IMG/VR virus record: IMGVR_UViG_3300028416_000561
Coordinates: 1-26,201 of that record
Origin: a virus
Reading direction: 5' to 3' (one strand)
Length of the DNA: 26,201 nucleotides
The notes under the pieces are model-generated. The model saw only the letters and a list, made by a program, of their open reading frames with translations, had not been told where the DNA came from and searched no databases. A program made the position numbers and the translations under genes. This document shows, piece by piece, positions 9,076 to 16,338 of this stretch. Position 1 is the first letter of the stretch. Each line of letters starts with the position of its first letter.

Positions 9076-9118
9076 TTGACAATCAAGTCGTCTTGCCATA
9101 AACTCTTACTATAGTAAG
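9076..9118 (+). promoter_or_regulatory. Early-type promoter with spacer element and start-site palindrome
   Basis: TTGACA (9076-9081), 17 nt, TAAACT (9099-9104). The spacer holds AAGTCGTCTTG, shared in variant form with two further promoters at 9777 and 10528. A perfect 14-bp palindrome CTTACTATAGTAAG (9105-9118) covers the expected start site. The -35 is also one arm of the inverted repeat TGTCAAGA (9039-9046)/TCTTGACA (9074-9081). Confidence 0.7.
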
Positions 9119-9180
9119 AATGAATGGAAAGATGTCATGGCACATAACAGAACTAACATAGGCAAAGAGAGGCTAAAAAA

Positions 9181-9471
9181 ATGAGGTCAAAAGACACTGG
9201 CAATGGAAGAAGAATACTCGCAAAAGTAGAAGTCCCACTAAGTGTAGAAGACATTGCGACTTATGCACTAAGATATTTGGATGAAGTGGGAGACGATGAT
9301 CCAAAAGATACCATTATAAACAGCAATAAACGTGAAATATTTAATATGGCTAAGGGTGCTATTTTCCGTTGGGGAACAGAAGAACCTAAAACTTATATTG
9401 CAGAAAATATGAATGGGCATTTCCAACCAATTGAACAAATAGTAAGACACAAGTTTCCGGAGTGTGATTAA
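9181..9471 (+). CDS. Hypothetical small acidic protein, probably early
   Basis: I do not recognise this 96-residue protein. It has a mixed N-terminus (GNGRRILAKVEVPL), a helix with SVEDIATYALRYLDE, an acidic stretch GDDDPKD, and a second helix NKREIFNMAKGAIFRWG. GAGAGG precedes the ATG. It is the first gene behind a sigma70-type promoter with a possible operator and is coupled to the next gene by TAATG. Small unknown proteins behind strong host-type promoters in T4-like phages usually act in early host takeover, but that is inference from position only. Confidence 0.6.
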   Translation: MRSKDTGNGRRILAKVEVPLSVEDIATYALRYLDEVGDDDPKDTIINSNKREIFNMAKGAIFRWGTEEPKTYIAENMNGHFQPIEQIVRHKFPECD

Positions 9472-9761
9472 TGGCGGATATAATCGACTTTAATGTCGAA
9501 CGTGCAAAACGCAAAAGCGGATTCAAAGACACTGTATTAATTAAAGATATTATCAGTGAAGGATATGATCCTTGTGATTATGTAGAAGTACAAAACTATT
9601 ATGCTTGGAAAAATTTCCAAGGGTTTATTGATACAGAAGTTGATGTAGAGCATAACTGGACCGATGAATCATTGGACAAACTAATGCAAGATATTAAGAT
9701 GTGGAACGATACAGAAAATACAACTGTTACAGTTGAATATGATCCAAAACTTTTTGAATAA
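9471..9761 (+). CDS. Hypothetical small acidic protein, probably early
   Basis: This 96-residue acidic protein begins MADIIDFNVERAKRKSGFKD, a start that resembles those of several small phage proteins in which an IxDF segment precedes a basic helix. It continues with SEGYDPCDYVEVQNYYAW and ends in VEYDPKLFE. No catalytic motif or membrane segment is visible. Its ATG overlaps the TAA of the preceding gene, so the two are translationally coupled and were probably selected together. Function unknown. Confidence 0.6.
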   Translation: MADIIDFNVERAKRKSGFKDTVLIKDIISEGYDPCDYVEVQNYYAWKNFQGFIDTEVDVEHNWTDESLDKLMQDIKMWNDTENTTVTVEYDPKLFE

Positions 9762-9776
9762 AGATGCAGAAAAAGG

Positions 9777-9805
9777 TTGACAGTAAGACGTCTTGACTGT
9801 AATAT
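9777..9805 (+). promoter_or_regulatory. Early-type promoter with AAGACGTCTT spacer element
   Basis: TTGACA (9777-9782), 17 nt, TAATAT (9800-9805). The spacer contains AAGACGTCTT, a perfect palindrome, flanked by ACAGT and ACTGT, which extends the dyad. This suggests that a repressor or activator binds between the -35 and -10 boxes. Confidence 0.75.
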
Positions 9806-9837
9806 GTATATGTAAGTTAGATAAAACGGAGATGAAT

Positions 9838-10155
9838 ATGCAAGTAGCAGTTATACACACAGCGTTCGAAGATGCACCTAACACAGTAGCATTTGTTGAT
9901 GTTCCAGATGGAACTGAAACTAACGATGCACTTGAGTATGCATATCGTTGGACTAACAACGTAATGGGTTCATGGTCAATTAAAGAAGAAAATTTCTCAA
10001 ACGGAGAAGCAAATGGTGACTACAATCCTAATGTAACAGTAATGGCACCATTACACAAAGGTGGAAGAGGTATCCGGTCAACATCAATGGGAGACCAAAT
10101 GTTGATTGGCAATAAAAAATATAAGGTCGCAATGTGCGGCTTCGAGGCAGTATAA
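9838..10155 (+). CDS. Hypothetical protein with conserved N-terminal strand
   Basis: This 105-residue protein reads MQVAVIHTAFEDAPNTVAF, followed by VPDGTETNDALEYAYRWTNN, WSIKEENFSNGEANGDYNPNV, and a C-terminal GDQMLIGNKKYKVAMCGFEAV. The N-terminus resembles small conserved proteins of T4-like marine phages that end in a basic or Cys-containing strand, but I cannot name a function. I place the start at ATG 9838, behind ACGGAG. The in-frame TTG at 9793 lies inside the promoter spacer and cannot be used from this transcript. The gene has its own promoter. Confidence 0.6.
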   Translation: MQVAVIHTAFEDAPNTVAFVDVPDGTETNDALEYAYRWTNNVMGSWSIKEENFSNGEANGDYNPNVTVMAPLHKGGRGIRSTSMGDQMLIGNKKYKVAMCGFEAV

Positions 10156-10220
10156 TACGGGCGAATTTGGGAGGAACAAACCGGACACTAAGTCCAATTA
10201 CTCTATGAAAGGAACCTAAA

Positions 10221-10478
10221 ATGAGTAAAACACTTTACAAAACTACAGCAATCGAGGCTGGAAAAATAGCAATCAGTGCCGCAAAGATAATTGCAATTAG
10301 TGCTACAGGGTTAGTATCCTGTATTGCATTTTGGATGTTTGCAATAGGCTGGGAAGGCGACAACGGCTTTTTTGCTGGTATGATTAGTTACATGGTACTA
10401 GGCAGTTTGTTTATTATGATCAGTAGTGCATACGATCGTGCCAAACTAAAAGAAAAATATCCAGACATCGATCTGTAA
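10221..10478 (+). CDS. Small membrane protein with two transmembrane segments
   Basis: The 85-residue protein has a short basic and polar N-terminus, a first hydrophobic segment at about residues 19-43 (IIAISATGLVSCIAFWMFAIGW), a Gly-rich turn GDNGFF, and a second segment at about 51-69 (MISYMVLGSLFIMISSAY). A charged tail (RAKLKEKYPDIDL) follows. AAAGGA lies before the ATG. An intrinsic terminator follows immediately, so it ends a transcription unit starting at 9777. Superinfection immunity or membrane remodelling are possible roles, but nothing in the sequence decides. Confidence 0.6.
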   Translation: MSKTLYKTTAIEAGKIAISAAKIIAISATGLVSCIAFWMFAIGWEGDNGFFAGMISYMVLGSLFIMISSAYDRAKLKEKYPDIDL

Positions 10479-10496
10479 AAAAATTATAAGTCATTG

Positions 10497-10526
10497 AAAG
10501 TGCAGGATTCTTTTCTGCACTTTTTT
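10497..10526 (+). terminator. Intrinsic terminator
   Basis: A 9-bp stem AAAGTGCAG/CTGCACTTT with a 9-nt loop ends in a T run (10521-10526). It closes the unit ending with the small membrane protein. The -35 box of the next promoter begins 2 nt after the T run. Confidence 0.85.
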
Positions 10527-10527
10527 C

Positions 10528-10556
10528 TTGACAATAAGACATCTTGGTGTTATCAT
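10528..10556 (+). promoter_or_regulatory. Early-type promoter with AAGACATCTT spacer element
   Basis: TTGACA (10528-10533), 17 nt, TATCAT (10551-10556). The spacer element AAGACATCTTG differs by one base from that at 9777 and has the same offset from the -35, which supports a shared control site. Confidence 0.75.
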
Positions 10557-10589
10557 GTATGTATAAGTTAAACAAAAAGAGGTAATAAC

Positions 10590-10892
10590 ATGTTAGCAAC
10601 TGCACACAACACATATAATGATTATATCGCTTATAACCGTAAATTAGGTTACAGTGTTATTCCCGAAGATTTGTACAATGGTCTTAAAGATCAAGATGAG
10701 ATGTACAAACGTTTCAAAGCGGATATGACAGAAGCTGTTGACATGACAGATAACCTTAATAAAGATGGAAGTATCAACTGGAGTTTTGTTGATAGTGACA
10801 TGTACATGACATGGAGTGTTGTTCTTGATGGAGAGCAATACACTGCTTGGTTTGATCAAGCAGCTGAAGAAATTGAAGGAGCAATAGTATGA
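10590..10892 (+). CDS. Hypothetical small acidic protein, probably early
   Basis: I do not recognise this 100-residue protein. It is acidic and mostly helical: HNTYNDYIAYNRKLGY, then DLYNGLKDQDEMYKRFKADMTEAV, a loop with NLNKDGSINWSF, and an amphipathic end YTAWFDQAAEEIEGAIV. AAGAGG precedes the ATG. It is the first gene of a unit starting at the promoter at 10528, and it overlaps the next gene by ATGA. Position and promoter suggest early expression. Confidence 0.6.
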   Translation: MLATAHNTYNDYIAYNRKLGYSVIPEDLYNGLKDQDEMYKRFKADMTEAVDMTDNLNKDGSINWSFVDSDMYMTWSVVLDGEQYTAWFDQAAEEIEGAIV

Positions 10893-11083
10893 TACGGATT
10901 TTTAATTCAGCATGGGGCCGCAACTCAGACAGCCGTGAGATTCCATTGGACGAGGTCAACATTGTAACACAAAAGATTGACTTTTATGGAAAACCTTATA
11001 TACTGTTTGAGCATAAGGATTATCCACTTGGCGCATTACGTGCTGAGTATGATGGTTCTTATTGGCAGTGTGATTTAGACTAG
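10889..11083 (+). CDS. Hypothetical small protein
   Basis: This 64-residue protein looks like a small all-beta domain: IRIFNSAWGRNSD, then EVNIVTQKIDFYGKPYILFEHKDYP, then LRAEYDGSYWQCDLD. No motif I know fits. Its ATG overlaps the stop of the preceding gene (ATGA) and AAGGAG lies upstream within that gene, so translation is coupled. Function unknown. Confidence 0.55.
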   Translation: MIRIFNSAWGRNSDSREIPLDEVNIVTQKIDFYGKPYILFEHKDYPLGALRAEYDGSYWQCDLD

Positions 11084-11093
11084 GAGACCAAAT

Positions 11094-11276
11094 ATGGTAC
11101 AAGAACTTCAAGATATCCAAACACTCGAAAGTGCAGTTATTGCATTTCAAGAAGGTGCAAGTGATGAAAAGCGAATGGCATTATATTCGCTAGAAAATAT
11201 GATTGCAACAAAGAAAGCAATCGTTGAAGAGTTTGAAAAACAAGCTCCTGACTATCAGTTTGAACTTGACATATAA
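11094..11276 (+). CDS. Hypothetical small helical protein
   Basis: The 60-residue acidic protein is predicted to be two helices: VQELQDIQTLESAVIAFQEG and EKRMALYSLENMIATKKAIV. A short FEKQAPDYQFELDI end follows. AGGAG stands 7 nt before the ATG. The last codons overlap the -35 box of the next promoter. It could be a coiled-coil inhibitor or adaptor, but that is speculation; no family is recognised. Confidence 0.55.
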   Translation: MVQELQDIQTLESAVIAFQEGASDEKRMALYSLENMIATKKAIVEEFEKQAPDYQFELDI

Positions 11277-11294
11277 CATAGGGTATACTATATT
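11266..11294 (+). promoter_or_regulatory. Sigma70-type promoter
   Basis: TTGACA (11266-11271), 17 nt, TATATT (11289-11294). It overlaps the 3' end of the preceding gene and drives the gene at 11317. The spacer lacks the AAGACGTCTT element of the upstream promoters. Confidence 0.7.
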
Positions 11295-11316
11295 GTATAC
11301 AAAGGAGCGTAATACA

Positions 11317-11541
11317 ATGAGTACCTACGAAGTTGAAACTGTATTTTATAATACCCACGGCGGCATCAAAACAAAAAACTATGATTTGTTCAGTGACAAA
11401 CGACAAGCAGTCAAACACATGAACAGTCAAATCAAACAAAAAAATTACTTGATGCAACGTGGTAAAATCAAAGACGGTCGTGTTGAGCTGGTTGACGAAA
11501 ATGGTAAAATCAGAGAACAACTAAGTCTTGGCGAACTGTAA
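11317..11541 (+). CDS. Hypothetical small basic protein
   Basis: The 74-residue protein starts STYEVETVFYNTHGGIKTKNY and has a central basic helix (SDKRQAVKHMNSQIKQ). It ends with KIKDGRVELVDENGKIREQL. The beta-alpha-beta pattern could fit a small nucleic-acid or protein binder, but no family is recognised. I chose ATG 11317 because AAAGGAG lies 9 nt upstream and the promoter starts transcription just before it; longer in-frame starts lie upstream of the -10 box. Confidence 0.6.
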   Translation: MSTYEVETVFYNTHGGIKTKNYDLFSDKRQAVKHMNSQIKQKNYLMQRGKIKDGRVELVDENGKIREQLSLGEL

Positions 11542-11565
11542 ATAACATAACCAAAGAGGCAGAGT

Positions 11566-12195
11566 ATGTTAAAATTTGTTACGTCCGCATTAAGTATGAC
11601 ATTGAATGGAGTAGTAGCCATTGGGCTCATCTCTTATTCATATTCAGCAACAGCGGCAAAAGGTGAAACAGCAATTGTTACACCTGAAGTAGTCCAAGCA
11701 CTTGTCGAAAGTGTAATTGAAAATGAACAAACACCTACAATCTATCCTGATTTAATCGACAATCCACACGCACATTGTTTGGCACTAAATGTGTATTACG
11801 AATCACGAAGCGATAACATGGCAGGACAATACGCAGTTGCAGATGTTGTGTTAAACAGAGTGCGTGATGCAAGATATCCAAATACTATTTGTGATGTAGT
11901 ATATCAAGGAAAGAAAAAACCTAGTTGGAAAGATCCTGAACGTATGGTAATGGTTCGGGATGCTTGCCAATTTAGTTGGTACTGTGATGGGAAACCAGAT
12001 AATCCAGGTGACGAAACAGGCTGGGCTAATGCACAGTATATAGCAGGTAGTATTCTATTTGCAAACAAGTACCGTGGAATTACTGAAGGTGCAACACACT
12101 ATCATGCTAGTTATGTAAAACCTTATTGGTCCACAGACAGCAGCATGAGTCATATTGGTAGAATAGGAAGCCATATCTTTTATCGTTGGGACTAG
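11566..12195 (+). CDS. SleB-type cell-wall hydrolase (Hydrolase_2), probable endolysin
   Basis: The 209-residue protein has an N-terminal hydrophobic segment at about residues 6-28 (signal or anchor), a linker, and a catalytic domain from about residue 65. That domain carries the signature LALNVYYESRSDNMAGQYAVADVVLNRV with its catalytic Glu. It continues with CQFSWYCDGKPD, and a C-terminal GATHYHASYVKPYW..IGRIGSHIFYR. This is the SleB/Hydrolase_2 lytic transglycosylase family, found in marine phages and alphaproteobacteria. It probably degrades peptidoglycan at lysis, using its N-terminus for secretion or anchoring. AGAGG precedes the ATG. Confidence 0.88.
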   Translation: MLKFVTSALSMTLNGVVAIGLISYSYSATAAKGETAIVTPEVVQALVESVIENEQTPTIYPDLIDNPHAHCLALNVYYESRSDNMAGQYAVADVVLNRVRDARYPNTICDVVYQGKKKPSWKDPERMVMVRDACQFSWYCDGKPDNPGDETGWANAQYIAGSILFANKYRGITEGATHYHASYVKPYWSTDSSMSHIGRIGSHIFYRWD

Positions 12196-12203
12196 CATAA
12201 ATA
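12196..12203 (+). promoter_or_regulatory. T4-type late promoter, CATAAATA, with leaderless ATG
   Basis: CATAAATA lies just after the upstream TAG stop and is followed by AATGC and the ATG at 12209. The 5-nt gap puts the predicted start on the first base of the coding sequence. There is no Shine-Dalgarno sequence. Confidence 0.7.
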
Positions 12204-12208
12204 AATGC

Positions 12209-12892
12209 ATGTTAGTAAACGAAATCATAACAAAAACTATTAGCGAGGGTCCTAACGACCCCGCTATTTTTAAAGCAATATTCACTGCTGGCGGTCCTGG
12301 TAGTGGAAAAAGTTTTGTTGTAAAAAATAGCGGTTTCGAAGGCATGGGATTTAAAATCGTTAACAGCGATACAGCATTTGAACAGATGCTAGCAAAAATG
12401 GGTATGACACCAGACCCAGAAACTATCTATAGTCCACAAGGTCAGGACGTAAGAGATAAAGCTAAAAATATTACTAGAAAAAGACAGGAAATCTATACTG
12501 ATACAGGCAGACTTGGATTAGTAATGGATGGCACTGGCAAAGACTACGAAAAAATCGTAAGGATGAGTGAAAAACTCCGTCAGTTAGGTTACGAAACTGC
12601 AATGGTATTCGTTAACACTGACTTAGAAACTGCACAACAGCGCAATAAACTTAGAGCCCGCACTTTGCCAGAAGATGTGGTATCTAAGATGTGGAGCCAA
12701 GTACAAAATAATATTGGAAAGTTCCAAAGATATTTTAGAGAAGACATGTTTATCATTGACAACAGCGAAAGTTCTGATGTTCAAAGTGATTTAACAAGTG
12801 CATTTAAACAGATAAGTGCATGGTCAAAAACTATTCCCAACAACAGAATAGCCCAACAATGGATGGCTGGACAAGCAAAATCCGATAAATAG
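12209..12892 (+). CDS. P-loop kinase, zeta-toxin / polynucleotide kinase-like
   Basis: The 227-residue protein has a Walker A motif GGPGSGKS at residues 28-35 after the strand FKAIFTA. Further on come a Walker-B-like LGLVMDGTGKD, a substrate-lid region with NKLRARTLPEDVV (conserved Arg pair) and a C-terminal helix. The order resembles the zeta-toxin/AAA_33 kinases carried by T4-like marine phages. Possible substrates are UDP-sugars or nucleic-acid ends; the sequence does not decide, and no antitoxin gene is visible. A late promoter ends 5 nt before the ATG, so the mRNA is probably leaderless. Confidence 0.75.
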   Translation: MLVNEIITKTISEGPNDPAIFKAIFTAGGPGSGKSFVVKNSGFEGMGFKIVNSDTAFEQMLAKMGMTPDPETIYSPQGQDVRDKAKNITRKRQEIYTDTGRLGLVMDGTGKDYEKIVRMSEKLRQLGYETAMVFVNTDLETAQQRNKLRARTLPEDVVSKMWSQVQNNIGKFQRYFREDMFIIDNSESSDVQSDLTSAFKQISAWSKTIPNNRIAQQWMAGQAKSDK

Positions 12893-12914
12893 TATAAAGT
12901 AAAGGATTTTGCAT

Positions 12915-13262
12915 ATGTATACGTATCAATGCAACACAATAAGAGTGATAGATGGTAACACAGTCGACGCAATTATCGACTTAGGTTTTAACGTTACCAT
13001 AAGACAAAGAATTAAATTATACGGAGTACATGTACACGACATCCGAAGTGCAGACGAAGTAGAAAAAAATAGTGCAATGGCAGCTAAAACAAAACTTGTA
13101 GATTTGTTAGGTCAGCAATTTGTCTGTGAAACAATAATGAATAAAAGAGGCAAAGCCGGAAGAACAATGGGTAAAGTCTACACCATTGACTCCACAGGTG
13201 GCAAAGTCGACGTCAATGCTAGAATGATTGACGATGGGTATGCCAAAAAGTTTGGAGAGTAA
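12915..13262 (+). CDS. Staphylococcal-nuclease-like (SNase) protein
   Basis: The 115-residue protein follows the SNase fold: TIRVIDGNTVDAIIDLGF, QRIKLYGVHVHDIRS, an AKTKLVDLLGQQFVCET helix and strand, GRTMGKVYTID, and VNARMIDDGYAKKF. The Arg in QRIKLYGV and the Arg in GRTMGKVY match catalytic Arg35 and Arg87 of the staphylococcal enzyme. The usual DTPE, which supplies calcium ligand Asp40 and base Glu43, is replaced by HVHD, so activity is uncertain. I place the start at ATG 12915 behind AAAGG rather than at the in-frame TTG two codons earlier. There is no signal peptide, so it acts in the cytoplasm. Confidence 0.75.
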   Translation: MYTYQCNTIRVIDGNTVDAIIDLGFNVTIRQRIKLYGVHVHDIRSADEVEKNSAMAAKTKLVDLLGQQFVCETIMNKRGKAGRTMGKVYTIDSTGGKVDVNARMIDDGYAKKFGE

Positions 13263-13265
13263 ATT

Positions 13266-15389
13266 ATGATATTTGGAATATTAGTAATGTTTATTGCACT
13301 GTGTATCAGTGCCGTTGCAATCTATTACAGCGTGGCTGGGTTGGTTGCAATTTTTGCCGCCGCCGCAGTTCCGATTATTATTATGGGCGGTGTATTAGAA
13401 GTTGGTAAACTTGTCACCGCAGTTTGGCTTCATCGCTTCTGGGATAAAGCCGCTTGGTGGATGAAATTCTATCTCAGTATTGCAGTTGTAGTATTGATGT
13501 TTATTACAAGTATGGGTATATTTGGTTTCTTATCAAAAGCACACATTGAACAAACCACAGCAAGCATGGAGACTGTAGAACAAGTAGCAAGACTTGAAAC
13601 AGAAATAGCTAGACAAGAAAGTATTATTGTTAGAGCTGAACAAAAAATTGTCAAAGCAGAAAGCAGTACAGGTAACCTCAATGAGGACATCCAAGCACAG
13701 ATAGACAAAGAACAAACACGTATTGATAGTGCATACACAAGAATAGAACCTGCTATTGCAGAACAAAACACTATTATTCAAACACAACTTGATACTATGG
13801 ACAGTAGAGTTGCTGTATATGAAGACGAAATTACAGCGTTAGACAAAGAGCTACAACGTTTGAATAACTTGGTATCCGAATTGAGATCAGATCTTGCCAA
13901 CACAACTGTTGCAAGTATTGAACAACAAGTACAACCTTACTTGGATCAGATTGCACAGTTAGATGCAGACTTGGATCGCATAAACACACAAGCAAATGAA
14001 TACGAAGCACGTATTAGTGCAGTAGAAGCAGACAACAGCGCAGTAGAAAGTTTACAAAAACAAATTGCAAACATAGAACAATCAATTGTTGTTACTACAA
14101 ATAAACTGCAAAGTACAGAACGTGCTAAGATACAAGAAGGACAGGCTGTTATAGGTGTTACCAGTGATGGACTATTTGGAGGCAATACTCGACGAGCATT
14201 AACAACTTGGGTAGAAGCACAACAGCAACGTATTTCAGATCTTCAAGCACAAGAAACACAATTGAGAACGCAAGCACAAAGTGTAGTTGAAGCAGAGCGC
14301 ACACGTTTAACAGACTTGGTTAAAGATTTACGTGGAGCTCAAACAACTGCAATACAAGATCGTAAGCAAGGATTATTAGAAGCTATTGATACAGTACGTG
14401 CAGGTGCTATTGATGTCGCAAAACAAAGTAAAGAAAGTATACAAACAAAGATTGATGCAGTGTTAAACACAGATATTCCTGCTAATAGAAGTTCTAGACA
14501 AGTTGCACAAGAACAAATTACAAAACTTAGACAAGCAGATGATCCCCGTATCAATGCCGCTAGAGATACTATAAAACAATTACGTGAAGGTGCTGATGCA
14601 CAAATAGCCGCAAGTAATGATCTCATACAGCGTCTAAGGGACCGTATTAAAGTGGATGGTGGTGCAGATGTTGATGCTATTATAGATGATCAACAACAAC
14701 GTATTGTTGATGCAAATAATCTAATAGATAAGATGACTGAAGAAAAATATGCAATTGAAGCAGAGTATCGTAAACTAGAAGCAGAAGTAGGACCTATTAA
14801 ATATATTGCTGAATTCATTTACGACGAAGCAGACAAAGACATACTAGAACAAGCAGTACGTTGGGTTATTATTACAATCATATTTGTATTTGATCCACTA
14901 GCGGTTATGTTATTAATTGCCGCACAGTACACATTTGAATGGCGAAGGAATGAAAAAAATGCACATGATAATGAACCTACACCTCCAGAACCTACAAATG
15001 ATAGACGAAATTCTGGGGACACAGTACAAGAAGACATACAAAGAGACGATGTGGCAAATAATGAACCAGATGGAGAAGCCAGCAATGACTCTAATGTTTC
15101 ACAACGGGAGACAGTGGAGACAAATGAAGGATCAGATGCTAACAGTAAAGAAGACGAATTGGCCGTTCTCTTAGATAAAGCAGAACCAGAAGTTTTAGAA
15201 GAAGTTGCTAAAGAATTAGAAAAAGAAGTTGACAATATCCCATATGACCCGTATACTGATAATAGAGAAGATAGTGAACTTAGTGCGCAAGAGCTGAGTC
15301 AGAGACGTAATATGAAATTGTATTCGTCAGACGGACGTTTGGCTGGCACTGGTAAAACTATCAAGAGCATAAAGATAAAAAAGGAATAA
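13266..15389 (+). CDS. Membrane-anchored coiled-coil protein with peptidoglycan-binding-like insert
   Basis: The 707-residue protein has three N-terminal transmembrane segments (about 2-22, 24-45, 68-90). A very long coiled-coil region (about 95-525), rich in Glu, Gln, Arg and Ile, is followed by a fourth membrane segment (about 528-556). The tail is acidic and Asn/Glu/Pro-rich. Inside the coil, near residues 294-320, the segment VIGVTSDGLFGGNTRRALTTW matches the DGxFGxxTxxA pattern of peptidoglycan-binding domains. Related coil-containing membrane proteins occur in T4-like marine phages without a known role. A tape measure is unlikely given the two membrane ends. A sigma70-type promoter is embedded in its 3' end. 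Confidence 0.65.
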   Translation: MIFGILVMFIALCISAVAIYYSVAGLVAIFAAAAVPIIIMGGVLEVGKLVTAVWLHRFWDKAAWWMKFYLSIAVVVLMFITSMGIFGFLSKAHIEQTTASMETVEQVARLETEIARQESIIVRAEQKIVKAESSTGNLNEDIQAQIDKEQTRIDSAYTRIEPAIAEQNTIIQTQLDTMDSRVAVYEDEITALDKELQRLNNLVSELRSDLANTTVASIEQQVQPYLDQIAQLDADLDRINTQANEYEARISAVEADNSAVESLQKQIANIEQSIVVTTNKLQSTERAKIQEGQAVIGVTSDGLFGGNTRRALTTWVEAQQQRISDLQAQETQLRTQAQSVVEAERTRLTDLVKDLRGAQTTAIQDRKQGLLEAIDTVRAGAIDVAKQSKESIQTKIDAVLNTDIPANRSSRQVAQEQITKLRQADDPRINAARDTIKQLREGADAQIAASNDLIQRLRDRIKVDGGADVDAIIDDQQQRIVDANNLIDKMTEEKYAIEAEYRKLEAEVGPIKYIAEFIYDEADKDILEQAVRWVIITIIFVFDPLAVMLLIAAQYTFEWRRNEKNAHDNEPTPPEPTNDRRNSGDTVQEDIQRDDVANNEPDGEASNDSNVSQRETVETNEGSDANSKEDELAVLLDKAEPEVLEEVAKELEKEVDNIPYDPYTDNREDSELSAQELSQRRNMKLYSSDGRLAGTGKTIKSIKIKKE
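15229..15257 (+). promoter_or_regulatory. Internal sigma70-type promoter for the IF-3/bS21 unit
   Basis: TTGACA (15229-15234), exactly 17 nt, TATACT (15252-15257). It is within the coding region of the coiled-coil protein, about 140 nt before the ATG at 15399. It would allow transcription of the three downstream genes separately from the coil gene. Confidence 0.6.
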
Positions 15390-15398
15390 TATAGCCCT

Positions 15399-15824
15399 AT
15401 GAGGGAAAACCCTATATATACAGTAACACCGCCTGACATGTTATTACCCGACAATGGCCCTGTGATTACTGTGCTAAGTAGTAACACAGAATTTGTATTA
15501 GACTTAGAAGCTCTTTATGAAAACATATTCAAGACTGTACCTATTACATTGTACCATCCAGACGGTGCAATAGATGATGCTAACTGTGCATGGGTAATGA
15601 GTATGATGAGATTCAGTGATACTATCTATGTTGATTTGGATAATATTACAGAGCTAGGTTTGGTTTGTGCATTTATGGTTAAGAAAAAAGGAACTGTTTA
15701 TTTCAGTGAAAAGAATAAACGCAAGAGCGTGGTGCGTTTGTTGAATACAATACCTGGAGTAAACATATATGAAAAAATAGGAGAATACGCAGAAATGATG
15801 TTGAATACTCTTGAAGAATTTTAA
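15399..15824 (+). CDS. Conserved hypothetical protein upstream of infC
   Basis: The 141-residue protein reads as an alpha/beta fold: NGPVITVLSSNTEFVLDLEALYENIF, then PITLYHPDGAIDDANCAWVMSMMRFSDTIYVDLDN, then AFMVKKKGTVYFSEKNKRKSVVRLLNTI. An acidic C-terminal helix follows. I associate this type with conserved hypotheticals of T4-like marine phages; no catalytic motif is clear. The start at 15399 has AAGGA some 13 nt upstream, a rather long spacing. It overlaps the infC start by 14 nt, so it is probably co-translated with IF-3. Confidence 0.6.
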   Translation: MRENPIYTVTPPDMLLPDNGPVITVLSSNTEFVLDLEALYENIFKTVPITLYHPDGAIDDANCAWVMSMMRFSDTIYVDLDNITELGLVCAFMVKKKGTVYFSEKNKRKSVVRLLNTIPGVNIYEKIGEYAEMMLNTLEEF

Positions 15825-16338
15825 GAAAAACACTGCTATAAAGCAGGTTAACGAATCAATCACATACAGACAATTGCGTGTGGTTGGTGACCAAGGTCAG
15901 TCAGGTGTTATGTATAAAAATGAAGCACTGGACTTAGCCAAAAGACAAAAAGTAGATTTGGTAGTGATCAACGAAAAAAGTGATCCGCCAATTGCAAAAT
16001 TACTCGATGCTGGTAAATATTTCTACGAACAAAAGCGTAAACAAAAAGAAGCCGCAAAAAAGCAACGAGAAAGTAAAATTGTAATCAAAGAGATGCAATT
16101 CAGATTAGGTATCGGTGATCACGACTTTGATACTAAACTTAAAAATATTATTAAGTTTTTAGACAAAGGTAACAAGGTAAAGTGTGTTATACGATTTAAA
16201 GGCAGAGAAAATGCCAATAAGCAACAAGGTTTTGGTATAATGGATCGTATTATACAATGTATCCAAGACTGTGATTGGGATGCCAAACCAGCTATAAACG
16301 GTAATCGAATGATTGGCGTATTGACGAGGAAAGAATGA
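15811..16338 (+). CDS. infC: Translation initiation factor IF-3
   Basis: The 175-residue protein is a full-length two-domain IF-3. The N-domain has NESITYRQLRVVGDQGQ, EALDLAKRQKVDLVVINE and PPIAKLLDAGKYFYEQKRKQ. A lysine-rich linker precedes a C-domain with IKEMQFRLGIGDHDFDTKL, FLDKGNKVKCVIRFKGRE and a final MIGVLTRKE. IF-3 binds the 30S subunit, keeps subunits apart and checks the start codon. A phage copy could redirect initiation to phage mRNAs, including leaderless ones. The first possible start is TTG 15811, 14 nt inside the preceding gene, with no strong ribosome binding site. It overlaps rpsU by ATGA. Confidence 0.95.
   Translation: MKNFKKNTAIKQVNESITYRQLRVVGDQGQSGVMYKNEALDLAKRQKVDLVVINEKSDPPIAKLLDAGKYFYEQKRKQKEAAKKQRESKIVIKEMQFRLGIGDHDFDTKLKNIIKFLDKGNKVKCVIRFKGRENANKQQGFGIMDRIIQCIQDCDWDAKPAINGNRMIGVLTRKE

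Noticed and set aside
9793-9837. Extended TTG start for the gene at 9838
   Set aside because: It would lie in the spacer of the promoter, before the predicted transcription start; ACGGAG precedes ATG 9838.
11203-11316. Longer start for the gene at 11317
   Set aside because: It lies upstream of the promoter and within the previous gene; AAAGGAG marks ATG 11317.
12055-12345. 96-codon minus-strand ORF
   Set aside because: Antisense across the end of the SleB-type gene and the P-loop motif of the kinase gene; no binding site or recognisable motif.
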